A stretch of 64,000 nt of DNA from Ciona savignyi (GCA_000149265.1 CH003363.1:5714-69713); one strand, 5' to 3'. Numbered from the stretch's first letter, positions 23,455 through 35,271 are shown. Notes: generated by a model not told the origin, from the letters alone. Program-made: numbers and translations.

Positions 23455-25290
23455 ATGGCGACAGACATGCGTCATCCCTCGACTGCCTCGAGACTACTCT
23501 TAAACCACAATTTCTACCAACAATCCGTTGTTGGGTCACGTGTCCTACAGCAGCCGCGATTGGTCGAACCGAACCAGCCGCCAGCCAATCGGATCAGCAG
23601 TGCTCTTATCACCGACCACGACATCAACAACTACCTCAAAACGAAACCGACTTTTCGACCCGTGACGTCACACAATACGTCAGTGATTGCGTCACTGTAC
23701 AAGCAGCAAGCAAACATCGAAGACAGACAGAAGCTCCCGTTGCTCTACCAGCAGAAGAAACCAATTGTCACAACTGTGTCGCAAAACGCGGCGAGTCGAA
23801 GAAGACGAGGGCCCCGATCCTTCACTTACCCGAGCTATTCATCCGTCCTCCCATTCTCAGCCGTAGCGCCGAAGTTTAAATCCCCAAGTGGGGTTGTCAC
23901 TCGTGTCCGATCGTCCGTCGGCGCCGCCTCTGAAACCTGGAACAAAGCGCACGAGTCGATCGCAGCGAACGGACAAGGCCTCCTGCAGCTGCAGGGCGCG
24001 GTCGAGGTTGCAGCCAGGAATCCACAGCTCCAGCACCGATCCACAGTCAACTACGTTCCGTTTTACGAGACCCGGGAACGGGGGGATGGCGCAAGCGTGG
24101 TCGATGTCCCTTCTATGGACGTCGAAGGAAAGAAGATCGAAACTGAACCTCATGACGCAACTTCCGGAAAATCGAAGGAAGCTCGTGACGCGAATTCTGG
24201 GAAAACATCCGGAGACGATCGAAACAGCGAAGGGAGCGTTGACGCCATTGTGTCCTCTCTGTCTCGAAGGAATCCGACGCGATCCTCATCAAAGGTCGAA
24301 AAGAAAGTCCGCTTCAGTTCCGCAGTCACCGAGAACAAAGTGAACGAGCCTTCGTACACGGAGGACCTGATCCGATCCCTGCATCGAGAGATGAAGATGA
24401 AGAGGAGCAAACCGACGTCGTTGTCCTCCGGCTCTTCCAGGATCGTCGACGCGATCGAGGAGAGGTCGATCGACGAATTCACCACTCCTGTCATGAAGGT
24501 GGTTGTCACGAAGCGCCAGGCGCCAACAGGATCCGAAAAGGGGGTTTCCCTTTCACCCAGGGAGGCAGAAGACCCGAGACGGGTCGCGAGCATGGCGTCG
24601 AGGATCATAAAACATTACCCCAACGGGAATTCCCCGGACAGCGAACAGTACCCCGGCGAGGTGCTGCGGCGCGGCACCCAGGCCACGCAGCGGGCGTCGA
24701 CGGCGGGGGAATCCCGGAAACAGGAAACGATCGCCCGCGTCGCGAAGTCGGTGCCGAAGCGGCAAACAGTCGTGATGCCGAACTTCCCGAAACAGCCGGT
24801 TTGGCAACGAAGAAGCTTCCCGCTACATTCTGTGACCTCAAAATCGAGGACGTCTGTGACGACTGCTAATGGGTTCAACGCGTCTGTGCAGGGAAACAAC
24901 TTTAACGGCGTCACTTCTCGTCGGAATGAAAACCTACGGAGCCGTTTATCTAGTGACGTCACCAGCCCCACGTCACAGCCAAAAATTTCCGACGTCACAA
25001 ACACGCGTCCTTCAACTACGCCCGGACAGATCCGAAACTCCGCGCCGCCGAAAGAGACCGAGTCGAATCCGGTTCTCCGCGGGGAAACGGCGCTCCCGTC
25101 CCCGCGCGCGGCCGTCAAATCCGCCCCTCTCTTTAACGAGTTCCAACCCATCCCGTCAATGCCAGACCACATCAACTTTTGCGACCCGAGGAAAACCGAA
25201 CTCATTCTTCGCTGGCTCGACGACGTCAACAAAAAGCGAAACATTGAATCGAAACTGAAACGCACGGCTTTTTCCCGAGCCAAAGCGTGA
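23455..25290 (+). CDS. uncharacterised basic disordered protein with KKVRF motif
   Basis: One intronless frame. The best start is the ATG at 23455 in a good context (GAAAATGG), giving 611 residues, although the frame is open slightly upstream. I do not recognise the family. The sequence is rich in Ser, Arg, Lys and Pro, has no membrane segment or signal peptide, and looks intrinsically disordered. Notable pieces are an Arg cluster (SRRRRGPRS), the string KVEKKVRFSSAVTE, which fits the RVxF docking consensus for protein phosphatase 1, and a C-terminal acidic-basic segment with RKTELILRWLDDVNKKRN that may form a helix. Base composition is clearly more GC- and CpG-rich than its surroundings. A splice acceptor at 23420-23421 suggests an upstream UTR exon, and AATAAA at 25417-25422 is a plausible poly(A) signal. 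PP1 regulation is inference from the motif only. Confidence 0.8.
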   Translation: MATDMRHPSTASRLLLNHNFYQQSVVGSRVLQQPRLVEPNQPPANRISSALITDHDINNYLKTKPTFRPVTSHNTSVIASLYKQQANIEDRQKLPLLYQQKKPIVTTVSQNAASRRRRGPRSFTYPSYSSVLPFSAVAPKFKSPSGVVTRVRSSVGAASETWNKAHESIAANGQGLLQLQGAVEVAARNPQLQHRSTVNYVPFYETRERGDGASVVDVPSMDVEGKKIETEPHDATSGKSKEARDANSGKTSGDDRNSEGSVDAIVSSLSRRNPTRSSSKVEKKVRFSSAVTENKVNEPSYTEDLIRSLHREMKMKRSKPTSLSSGSSRIVDAIEERSIDEFTTPVMKVVVTKRQAPTGSEKGVSLSPREAEDPRRVASMASRIIKHYPNGNSPDSEQYPGEVLRRGTQATQRASTAGESRKQETIARVAKSVPKRQTVVMPNFPKQPVWQRRSFPLHSVTSKSRTSVTTANGFNASVQGNNFNGVTSRRNENLRSRLSSDVTSPTSQPKISDVTNTRPSTTPGQIRNSAPPKETESNPVLRGETALPSPRAAVKSAPLFNEFQPIPSMPDHINFCDPRKTELILRWLDDVNKKRNIESKLKRTAFSRAKA

Positions 25291-26072
25291 AATTGCGTTC
25301 AAAAGTGAACGGCATTGTGATATTTACACTCTTTATTGCAATCGTTTATTTATATACAAAAATATATGCTGATTCGAGCACTGTCGGCATGCGATCTATG
25401 AACATTATTGCAACTAAATAAAAATCGTGAAAAATTAAACTTGGAACACATCTTCACACATACTAAGTAACAAGGGCATATATGTATATGTAAACGTTCG
25501 CATGATTCGTTGTGGTTGTAACGTCGGGAAAACTAAAAGGGCTGGAAAGAGGGAATGATGAAAACTGCACACTAAAGTGTGGGATAAGGGCGTTAGGGTA
25601 AGTGTTAGAGCTATGGGCTTAAGAGTAATGTTCAGGGCAGGACTAGAATTAGTTTTAGATATTGTTAGTGGGATTTTGGGTAGAGGTTAAAGAAAATTAC
25701 TAATTTTTACCGGGTCAGGTTCCTTCTAAGCTATAATGAGCTTGTCACCGGTTTTGGTATAGAATTGTTATATGTATAAAAGTTACTAATTTATGTGTGT
25801 ACCGCTGACCTTTTTATACGTTTACTGCCCTCCCATGCGGAACAATACAAGAGCAAATGAAAGGACAATAGGAATAAGGGTAGGAACTTGTAGTAATTAT
25901 TTTTTACGATTAGGGTCAGGTGAAGTTAATTTTTCCGTGTCAACTTCTTTGTAGGATTACAACGTTTTGGACGATTACAACGAGACTATAATCCGGGGTT
26001 CCAACGACGAATCTTCGGATCCACGATTCCAACAATTATTCGCGGCTGTGATTTATAAATTTCTAGAGACCG
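25291..26072. other. convergent intergenic region
   Basis: Lies between the 3' ends of the 23455 gene (+) and the transporter (-). AT-rich, with the AATAAA at 25417-25422 and no exon seen. Confidence 0.5.
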
Positions 26073-29000
26073 TTACGCGTCAGCGGTCGCCCAATTGACG
26101 TAGCAAGGCACCGTGAACCCTGATGACCCAGTGGCCAGTGACGTAATAACGGAATAAGTCGACGCGACGCCTCCGAACAATCCGACCAGAATAATCTCAA
26201 CGAGAAGAATTTTCTGATACGTCGGTATGTTGATGACGACCCACGGTACTGGGGCCTCGTTGGCCGGGTGTGTGTATTGTGGGGTCTCTTCGCTTTCCGG
26301 GGTGCTTGTCTGCCCGTCGGGGTCGTCGTTCGGCGCCCCCACCGCGGTATAGAAGGTGGTCTCCCCGAAATTGGGGAGTTCCCCCGGTGCGTCATTTGCG
26401 GCGTGCTGCCGAGCGAGCATCAGGTAGAAAAGCGGCGGGAAAATGAAGTTCGTGGCCGTTATGGTGGTTCCCCCGACCAGAGAAAGGATGACGCCGAAAT
26501 GCGGGATGCTGAGGGCGATAAAGAGCATCGACGCCATGACACAAGTCCGAATAATGCAGCGCTTGATGGAAAATTCTAGAAAAAGAATTCGTCACAAATT
26601 TAATGAGTTCATAAAGTTTGAAAAAAACTCTGCGGAGTACAAGTACAAAAACAAGTCGATTTACAATCTATATCTAAGTACTAAATGTGTGTTTTTTTCT
26701 GCTCGTATGTTTTACTACGTATTCGCTTTAACTATGATTCGGACGATTATGTCAGTCCTAAAGGTTGTAACATCGAGACCAGTTCCAACCGATTTGTTTT
26801 GAATCGTTGGACAAGGCTGTTAATGGCCATCATTTGGATACCGTTGTACTAAAACAGTATAAATGGTTTAATCATATACAACACACCGCAATAGTTCAGT
26901 TAACCTGACGGAGGTTGCGAGGTGATATGGCTATAGCCCGTGTGATAACACCATAAGTTTTTGCGACCGTCGTGTGGTCAAATAGTTAACGCGACGATAT
27001 GCATATATAAATTCCATACAAAAACGGTCTTAGTGGGTAGCCTATTATGCATTGGAAACTTTGCCGGGTAAAAGAGTGTGTTATTCCAAGTAAAACGAGT
27101 GTTATATGCATACTGGCATTGCGTTGTTGGACTGAGAGGTTTGGTGGTGACATACATCCGGCTGAACCGACACAGCCGACGTATTGTTTTGATCATTTGA
27201 TTAATTAATACTAGATTACACCAGCGGTGGATTGAACGAATGTCTGGTGTGTCCAGACGAAAAGCTTATACAGTTGTATATGTGCACTAGCTAAAGTTGT
27301 ACATATATTCATGTACACCTGGAAAAATCAATGCCTCTAAAGTTGGTTCAGTGAAAATGCCATTGAGTCGAAGTCGAATGGTTGTTGGATCAACACCAGT
27401 CCATAACTTGTCTATTGTGCGCTTGAAAAAGGCACCTGGCAAAGATTTCTTAAAACCAGTCGATACAAGCGTTACAAAATACGATTTTTGTCCTTCTTTA
27501 TAAACATACTGTCGGTTAATCCGGAGGACACGAGGTAATCTGGCGATTGTCCGTATAACAACCCCCTTTATTTCCCGCCCATGAAGATCAAGATGAGTTC
27601 TAATCTATCCTATTAAATACAACAGTAAGATGCGGTGTAATTCAATTAAATACAAACGTTTTCCTATTAAATACAACCGTCATGCGGTGTAATTCAAACC
27701 CAGTATCTTACAGCTTGCTGCCGTACAATTGCTACAATAAAACTTCTGTGTATAAATACGTACTGTCGGGTATTTTAAAGAAGCCTTCCAAATCTTGATT
27801 GATTGGATTCACTACTATAAGGAATGCCATCAACAGGTGTGACGTAATCAGGATTATGACGCAATAAAGCATCCAGGTTTTTGACAACTCGTCGAGAATA
27901 TTATCATGAGTCATATTGTCCCCAATTACAACGAATCCGGCCACACAAATCGGAAGATAAGTCAGCAAAACAGCTGAAAATATTGGAGGAGTTCGTTGTT
28001 AAAGTATATAAGATTGCAGAGGTAGCTGTGTAGTTACAGTGCTGGTTATATGTACCAATTAGACTTGAAATTTAAAGGGTTTAGTTGTGTGGGTTGGTGT
28101 TGTGTCTTAGTTTTAAGGCTTTTAATTGTAAAGGGTTCATTTATAGTGGTTAGGTTAAAGTGGGTTCATTGCAGTTGTAGGGGCTTTGTAGTAAGGGAGT
28201 TAGTTGTAAATGGGTTAAGTTATATGAAATTCAGTTTTTTTTAGTTTAATTGATATGGGTTTATTTGACATGAGACAATATTTAATTTATTAGTTTTTCT
28301 GTGTAGCAAGTTATATCGAGATCGACCATCGCCACCATCAGTGATACTTAGTGTAAACTTTATACTTACAAACAATCCCAATTACGACCGACTTGGGAAA
28401 CTTCTCTGGTTGTTTCATGTCAACTTGTATGGTAGGAAATACACTGGCGCCGCCAAATGCGAACAAAATTGTCCCAAAGGCGCCGAAAAAGCCAGCGAAT
28501 GACGGATTGGCGTGTGAAGCCGGCGCTTCGTTGGACGCCATCTATAATATAAGATATCTATATGCGTCGCAACAGTTGATACCATCAACAAGATATGGAT
28601 ATCAGAATGAAAAGTTATCTTTTATTACTTAGTCAAATTAACTTATTGTTTTAAATTGTCAACGTGTTTTGATTGTCGACGGCCTTGTCAAAAGTTTTGT
28701 CAAAAGTTTGCTTACGAAAGTTTCGTAGATTTTGATGACAAAATGTAATAAAGATCACAGACAATTTTTTAAGTTAAAACTTTTGTATACCAAACCTATT
28801 TTAACGTATAGGATACACAGGTTTATCCCTGGAAATTAAAAAAATGCTGAAACACGGCCAATAGTTAGCATACATTGAGCCTACAGTCCAGTTACCGTAG
28901 CTAATGTGTGTGTTATAGTGTGTGACCATATGAAACACAGGGAAAATTTACTGTCACTTGACGGTTGTGTAGCTAAATGGTTACCTCGACCGATTCTTGT

Positions 29001-30453
29001 CTCATTTGTACTTTCAAAACACTCTTAGTGACGAGCCCATCATGGGTTCGAAACTTAGCCGCCAGGGACAAAATTATGTATTTTTTTTATGTATCGGTCG
29101 GGTTAACCATTCGGCCACACAACCATTCAAAATTTCTGTAACTACTGACACCGGTCACAACCTACCACTATGAGCGCCACTGTTGCTATGGTTCCCCCGA
29201 CACTAGTGGTCACAGCCGCCATGATGGCAGCTTGCCAGAAATCCTTCGGGGTCCCGAGGAAGGTGAACGGGGTGAGAAACCCAGCGACGATAAGGATCCA
29301 ATAGCATGCATGCATCTGAACATGGCCCAGGCTTTCCAGTAGGTTGGATATGTTCCCGGCGATCAAGAGTAGAAACACAGTGGCTGAGGTGATGATTTGA
29401 CACTTTCATAATATGATAGGATACTCTTCTTTATTCCGTTGAAGGAAAAACGCAAAGGGTTTGTAGCGCCGTCAAAAAGCGTAAAGTTACCTCATGTCCA
29501 CTGACAGGGCAGCGGAGCTGTTGCAGTGTGTTAAATAATAGGATACATTTCTGAATACTGTTTAACCCATCCACTAGCTTCAGACAACTACCGTTAAGTG
29601 ACTTGATTAAAAACACAACCGACAGCTTGCAAAACAATCATTTCCTCTCCGCTGGTATTCAACCGGTGAATGTCGGCGAAAGGTTGAGCGTTCGACATAT
29701 CGGGCACGCTGTACACCCGGCAGGTTTACCTTTAGCGAGCCAATTGTCAACATATGACATGCCACGATATCAGGTTAATTTTTTTTTATCATAAAATAAT
29801 AATAACAACATGCACCATCGTCATATTACCTCGCGCTCAGTTTTCCGGAACTATTGCAGTGTGTTGTATAGTATATGATTGAGGCATTTCTTTAGTTTAG
29901 CGTATATCCCATTAATTCACTGGGTTAAGGCGATGTCCGTTGAGTACACTGCAGAAGCACACAGTGGTTCTAGCTGGTTTCTATCGAAGCACCCATTTCC
30001 GGGCTATACAGACGACGACGCTCATTAAATGAACCAACCGGTCGGACTAATAGAGTCAACTATACCAACCTCCCCCGTATAAAGTTGCGAAGATAACAAA
30101 GAATGGATAACAAAGAATCCTGGATTAAAATCCAATCAAAGTTTAGAAAACTAGGGATCTTGTAAACAAATGTAGCCAAATATTGGATAACGAAGGATCC
30201 TGGGTTAAAATCCGGGCAAGGGTTGGGTAAACATGGCTCTTGGGTTCAAATACAAGCAAGACTTGTACAATCAGAGACCCTGGTTTCGAATGCAGGCATT
30301 GGTTGACACAAAAGGTCCCGGGTTAAAATTCATGCAAGGGTTGGGTAACCAGTGATCTTGGGATTAAATCCACATGAAACTCACTGGAGTTGGAATCAAT
30401 GCTTCCTCGTCGTTGGTAGCGACCGAACTTGACATTTCTGTGTTGTCCTCCAT
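26073..30453 (-). CDS. amino acid transporter, AAAP/Aa_trans family, incomplete model
   Basis: Multi-pass transporter of the amino acid/auxin permease superfamily (SLC32/36/38-like), presumably moving amino acids with protons or Na+; the substrate cannot be told. Exons in transcription order: 30385-30453 (23 codons, MEDNTEMSSS start, donor GTGAGT), 29166-29383, 28370-28541, 27764-27973, 26073-26575 (stop). Family segments are WILIVAGFLTPFTFLGTPKD, FFGAFGTILFAFGGASVFPT, LPICVAGFVVIGDNMT, IVVNPINQDLEGFFKIP and IPHFGVILSLVGGTT. The last four exons join in phase. Exon 1 ends in phase 0 whereas the next found exon needs an incoming phase 1, so at least one exon, encoding the first membrane segments, is missing from the model. 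The final exon has an unusual hydrophilic insert of about 65 residues (Pro/Thr/Glu-rich) before the last membrane segment. Confidence 0.82.
26880..27610 (+). repeat. SINE fragments in transporter intron
   Basis: 26880-26960 and 27510-27610 match the 3' half of SINE family 1 (CGCAATAGTTCAGTTAACC and GAGGTGATATGGC; ACGAGGTAATCTGGCGATTG followed by a CTATCCTATT tail). 26963-27045 is a copy of the second tRNA-like repeat (GTGTGGTCAAATAGTTAACG). All lie in the intron between exons 26073-26575 and 27764-27973. Confidence 0.65.
28967..29130. repeat. tRNA-like repeat, family 2, fold-back copy
   Basis: The left side has GTGTAGCTAAATGGTTACC followed by TCGACCGATTC, and further on GGGTTCGAAACTTAGCC, a box B-like string. 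The right side (29092-29130) carries the head in inverted orientation (GGGTTAACCATTCGGCCACA). The head resembles a tRNA-Ser/Leu box A. Similar copies occur near 22493, 26963, 32868 and 54304. Confidence 0.65.
29440..29700 (-). repeat. SINE family 1, diverged
   Basis: Reverse copy in the transporter gene: GGAGCTGTTGCAGTGTGTTA, TTAACCCATCCACTAGCTTC and AAAAACACAACCGAC follow the family order. Confidence 0.65.
29815..30050 (-). repeat. SINE family 1, near full length
   Basis: Reverse copy: ATTACCTCGCGCTCAG, GGAACTATTGCAGTGTGTTG, CCCATTAATTCACTGGGTTA, ending at a tRNA-like head complement AACCGGTCGGACTAATAG near 30036-30055. It occupies the interval where the missing transporter exon would be expected. 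Confidence 0.75.
30100..30375. repeat. degenerate tandem repeat with box B-like core
   Basis: Five to six units of about 45-55 bp, each containing a core such as CCTGGGTTAAAATCCGGGCA, CTTGGGTTCAAATACAAGCA or CCTGGTTTCGAATGCAGGCA, often followed by AGGGTTGGGTAA. The core resembles the Pol III box B consensus (GGTTCGAANCC). It lies just inside the first intron of the transporter gene. Confidence 0.75.
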
Positions 30454-33400
30454 CAGCAATCCCTAACCACTGCCCTGTCACCATACTTGTATCAGCCAAT
30501 CGTCACATTTCGTGAAATTATTGGTAAGTTTGTATGTATTTTTATACAACCAATACACATTAGTCGATTGCATTGTTATATAATTACTTATGGAATGCAT
30601 TCACCCAAAGAACAAATGGAAATTTTATTCAATTAACTACGTTTCTGGTTAACAATACTTCACACTAACTGCAAAAAACTAAAGTGCAATACAATGCTGT
30701 TCATTTTAAGAGGTGTTTTCCTCAAACTAGCAGACTTATTTTCACAACAACAGGTTATTCTGCAATAATAAACGTAGATTGTATCGGATATACAACACCT
30801 ACTAATCATTACATTATTTGGAAATTACAAACTATTGCCGTTACCATTTTACTGAATAAAGCTTACGCCGGCCTCTATTGCTTACCCACTATGCTGATCT
30901 ATGACACGACCTTACTGGTGACGTCATGTTATATCATGTGATTTTCATTGTGCAACTTTTACAATCGTACTTTTCATTGTGCTATTTTGGCAGAGTATTA
31001 AATTGACTATAAAGTTTTTCATTCTTGCTTTACGAACAGTTTATTTGAAGTTCTGACCAATAGACCTGGAGTACCTTTTATTCTCTGCAATAAACTTATT
31101 TCCGGGTTGGATAAATATAGCGTCTAATGCCTTTGAGGAAATTCCAAGCAACCAACAAAAACACGGTTTCTATACTAAAGCTGTACTATCTTTCGATGAA
31201 CGATAAATTTACCACAGAAAAGCGGACCTTTAGGCTATATACTGGAAAAAGCTACTGAATATGACATGGATGTACTTTTTACTGGAAAATATTGTTTGTT
31301 CGGTCACCGTTATTTACCGATTGTAATGCATTCCACCGCATATATAACATGCATGTTGGTAATTATTAACTATGATTTAAACAACATGCAGTATTTGCGT
31401 TCGTGCATTGGTTTTCGTAATGCTTGTTCTACGTCAAATAACTGAAAGTTAGTTTTCAAGTATTCATCATTTGACTACCTTTAAAAACAAAAAATAGTGT
31501 ATTTACATTCTATCTAACTACGAAATCTTGCCTTAAGCCAGCTGCAGCATAATGCACTGTAAATAATTGTTATTATGACGCAATAACTAAACTGTTTCTA
31601 CCAGCATACTGTGTATAAAGTGATATTTAGCACATCTGAACACAAGACATGCTAATTGTGGTATACATGCATTTATAGTCTTGAAAACTTCCATAAATAT
31701 ATATATATATATAGTAATATTTTCTGCAAATATTAAATTTATTTATTGGTTAATGAACGGCTGAACCTATTACATCACAGTGGTATTTATAAACAAACAC
31801 CTACACACTTCTATGTGATATCACACTCAGAACAACAATCATCTCAGAGTGAATTATTTTGAAAATGTTTCTGTGACGTCACAAATTAAAAGTATAACAA
31901 TTCGTGACGGAAGTTGTAGATTGGTAATGGTGCTGTTTCAAGAAAACTTTGCCCTACAAACTTTTAAACTATGCCGCTGTATAAGGGTAAAGTAGCTATT
32001 TACATAGGAGATACTGCGTGCAATTAAATGCCCCATTCAAACCCTTTTTTATAGTTATCTGTGTATGAAGGTAATTTTTTAATGATTAAAAGTGTATGTT
32101 GGTTAGCAGTTTATGTTGCTAATTTCAAAACTACTGTATAAGAATTGTACCCACAATTGCTAGGTAATTTAGGTGAATTGTTAACAAAATGTGCTCTTAT
32201 GGTTTAATATTCAATGCGGTTTAATATTTAATGAGCGTCATATATGTCAACATTGCATTGTTGTGTTGTGCTGTGGTTTGCATGGGCAATGACCATTAAT
32301 TCTCTTATTATATGCGTAACATTTAGTTATTGATAAAAGAACGTGTACGATAATACGTTGTATTGTACTGTTATGTGTGATGCGAAAGTAAATACAATGC
32401 TGTATACCTTGTGTTACCTGCTCGTTGTCTTTAACTTTGGTCTTAAAACAATTTTAAATGTCAAAATAGGCTTCTTTTAGTGCTAATATTTCGAATAGGG
32501 TAATTTGAATTCTAGTTACGTTTTTCTGATTCGTGTAATTCTCAAAAATTTAGTAGAAATTTGAAATGAATATTGCGGAGCTATCAACGACAACGCCGAA
32601 AATACTGAAAAATTGGCTTCTTTTTACGTTTTTCCCGATAGCAGAAATTTTCCTTTTTTCGAAAAATAAAAGTCGAGGTTAGTTAAGATTTTTAAAAGTT
32701 TCAACCTGTTTCGATACCGCGTTCTGCACAATGAGCTGTCACCAGCTTACGCGGAAAAAAAGAAAGAAAAAAACGGAGTAAAATCAATATGGGTTCCGTT
32801 CGGATTCGAAGGAACTCATAATAACTTTGGCGAAATTGGTGATGGTTTTTAAGTTCTGAAATTTCACCAATCGTGGTGTGGCTGAATGGTTGGCACGACC
32901 GATTCATATACCGATCGTTTTCTACTGCGGTAAAAAGTTGAATTCTGCTGTCACTGTGCATGTATGTTATCTGCTATAGGCTTACAAATTGTTGGACAAT
33001 GCAGAAAATCTATGCGGGAAACGCGTTCGTTCCTGCAAACAAAAAATCTGTAAAATAGTTTCGTTCGAATCCAAATCCTAATCGAGTTAAACTCTATAAT
33101 GGTGTTGTTTGCTAATATGGCTTAGGTTTACAATAGCAAATTCTAGGTATATATATTGCATTACGGAGATTTCCGAGAGAACCAAGAATATAAGAACCAC
33201 TGCCGTTTTGTGAATGTTCATTAACGGTTATTCTATAAAAGCCGATATTTCGAAAATGTAAATGATTATTCACTTTATATTGTAAGGAAAGTTGTAAGTG
33301 AATAAAATAAACTGAAAACAGGACCAAGAGACCCTGTTAACCGCACGGGAGAATCGTTAAAATATCAATTTCTTAACTAGAATACTTAATTTAGAAAACA

Positions 33401-33955
33401 TGGATATTAAGTTTGGATTTGTAACTTGGGAGCCCATTAGTTTCTTCTTGCAGAAATATACGTTATACTCTTTGTATATAATATAACATGAGGTTTGAGT
33501 AACCAGACCCTTGTTGGTACCATTCATAAAGTATATAGATACCAAGTATGGATTGGGGACTAGGGAACCTGTAGCATCTCGTATAAATATTAGTTTTAAT
33601 TTATTTCATGTTTAATATATTTTATGTTTTAAATTTCTTTTTTGGCGTTTGAGGTTTAACGACTCTTACGTGTTTTATTATTCTTTACGTAATTTTCACC
33701 TTGTACTGGCCTTTGGAATTCGTCTGTTTAAATCTTTAACATAGTTTTCCCACTTAATTTCCCGCAGTTAGTAAAACGTGCAGACGTGAAACTTCTCGCA
33801 CCAAAACTTTTCGGACCTCGTTTATATTCTGGAATTCAAACAGTAAAATATAACCAGTACCAAACTAAGTAACTTACTTCGCGAACGAAACTGTTATATT
33901 TAAAGACGCAGAATACAACTACACTGGATCAAAAATTAGACTTAGAACTTGAGAT
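30454..33955. other. non-coding region upstream of transporter
   Basis: AT-rich sequence with no convincing exon on either strand. It would contain the transporter promoter on the reverse strand. A family 2 tRNA-like head sits near 32868-32925 (GGTGTGGCTGAATGGTTGG). Short AT microsatellites occur (31698-31712). Confidence 0.5.
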
Positions 33956-33989
33956 CTAGACTTTACAAATCGTGGCTACTACAATAATT

Positions 33990-34411
33990 AGTATAGGCGT
34001 TCTGTGAAGAGTGAACTTAGACTTTCCGCTGCGCAGCTCGCGAGAGACCGTGAGGCAGCCTGCTAAATCCAGATTAGCCAACGCTCCTGCACCAGCTGTC
34101 AAACTAAAAGATCCCTGTGAAATTGGACACGCACCTTCCCGAAACGAACAATTTCCGAGGTCAACTTCAACTAGTAGAAGTTTCAAGTACATTGGCAACG
34201 ACGAGTGGCCCAACGAAAGTCATCTAAGAATCAAAAACAAGCAACTTCAAGCATCAAGTAAGAAACTCCCCAATTTCGCTGGACGACGTTGGTGACTATT
34301 CAACAAAACAACGCTAACGCTCACAATTCAAATCAAGTTTATAAGCATCGTCTCTACAAGCACGAAGAGCAAACGCGCCTTCAACAAGTGCTACATGCAC
34401 TGTGTCTCAAA
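33990..34411 (+). other. possible unassigned exon with strong donor
   Basis: A stretch of balanced composition inside AT-rich flanks, bounded by an acceptor-like TTAGTATAG ending at 33995-33996 and a strong donor CAAGGTCAGT at about 34409-34418. One frame is open from about 34008 to the TGA at 34293-34295 (segments DPCEIGHAPSRNEQ, FKYIGNDEWPNE, KLPNFAGRRW). No domain is recognised and the frame closes before the donor, so this could be a 5' UTR exon, a long non-coding RNA exon, or chance. Confidence 0.25.
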
Positions 34412-35035
34412 CAAGGTCAGTAACGCTTTCACGTTTATGCTATCATGAACCTGATTAAATGATGCCATGCTGCACCAATCTATCCGGTATAATAGGCGTA
34501 TCTACACGTTGAACGAGGTTTTGTTTTGTTCCCTCGCGCCAGATTTTCAATGTTACCGCCGACGAGGCGTTAGTTTTCTTTTAATCGCCTCACGCAAATT
34601 ATGCGTCTTGTTCACGCTATTCGACTTTTGTTTCTTATCCTTTGCTAAAAAACACATTTGTGGAAACAAACTACGAATGTAATAGCTAATAGTTTATACT
34701 CGATGTGTTTAACTTTAACCAATATTTAAGGTGGCTTAGTTTCAGATGAACAAGTTACCTCTCGTACTTACGCTAGTTTTTTTCCCCTTTTTAAATCACG
34801 TGTCGTCTTGTTTTTTCCCAATCTTTTACCGGTAAACAGAGAAAATAATAACTAAACTAAAATTCAACAGCGTTTGAAAAATAAGTTTCGAATATTACTG
34901 AAGAATTAGTTTATGTGGTTCAATAAATCGAGAAATTGTTTTAAGCGTTCGTGGAATAGGGTTAACCAAGATTAAATTGTTACAATAAGATGTTTTCCCA
35001 TATACAAAATGTTTACACTCAACTTAAAGCAAAAC

Positions 35036-35153
35036 GCCTACAACACCCGGTATTCCCAGGCGGTCACCCATCCAAGTACTAACCGGGCCCGACGTTGCTT
35101 AACTTCCCAGATCGGACGAGATGGGGTGTGCTCAACGTGGTATGGTCGTAGGC
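35036..35153 (-). rRNA. 5S ribosomal RNA
   Basis: The reverse strand reads a full 5S sequence of about 118 nt starting GCCTACGACCATACCACG and ending ATACCGGGTGTTGTAGGC, with paired ends. The internal control region is intact, with box A-like AGTTAAGCAACGTCGGGCC and box C-like TTGGATGGGTGACCGCCTGG. A Pol III terminator T4 follows immediately (35031-35034 on the + strand). It therefore looks functional. It stands alone in this window, about 120 bp from the 5' LTR of the retrotransposon. Confidence 0.96.
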
Positions 35154-35271
35154 GCTGAATTTACGCGAAACAGCCCTTTTAAACTTCATATGTTTAACGG
35201 TTAATCGTTAATGCAATAAAATTGTAATTTTGTAAAGTATTTTATTTCTATGAGGTTTAAATTCCCTGCAT

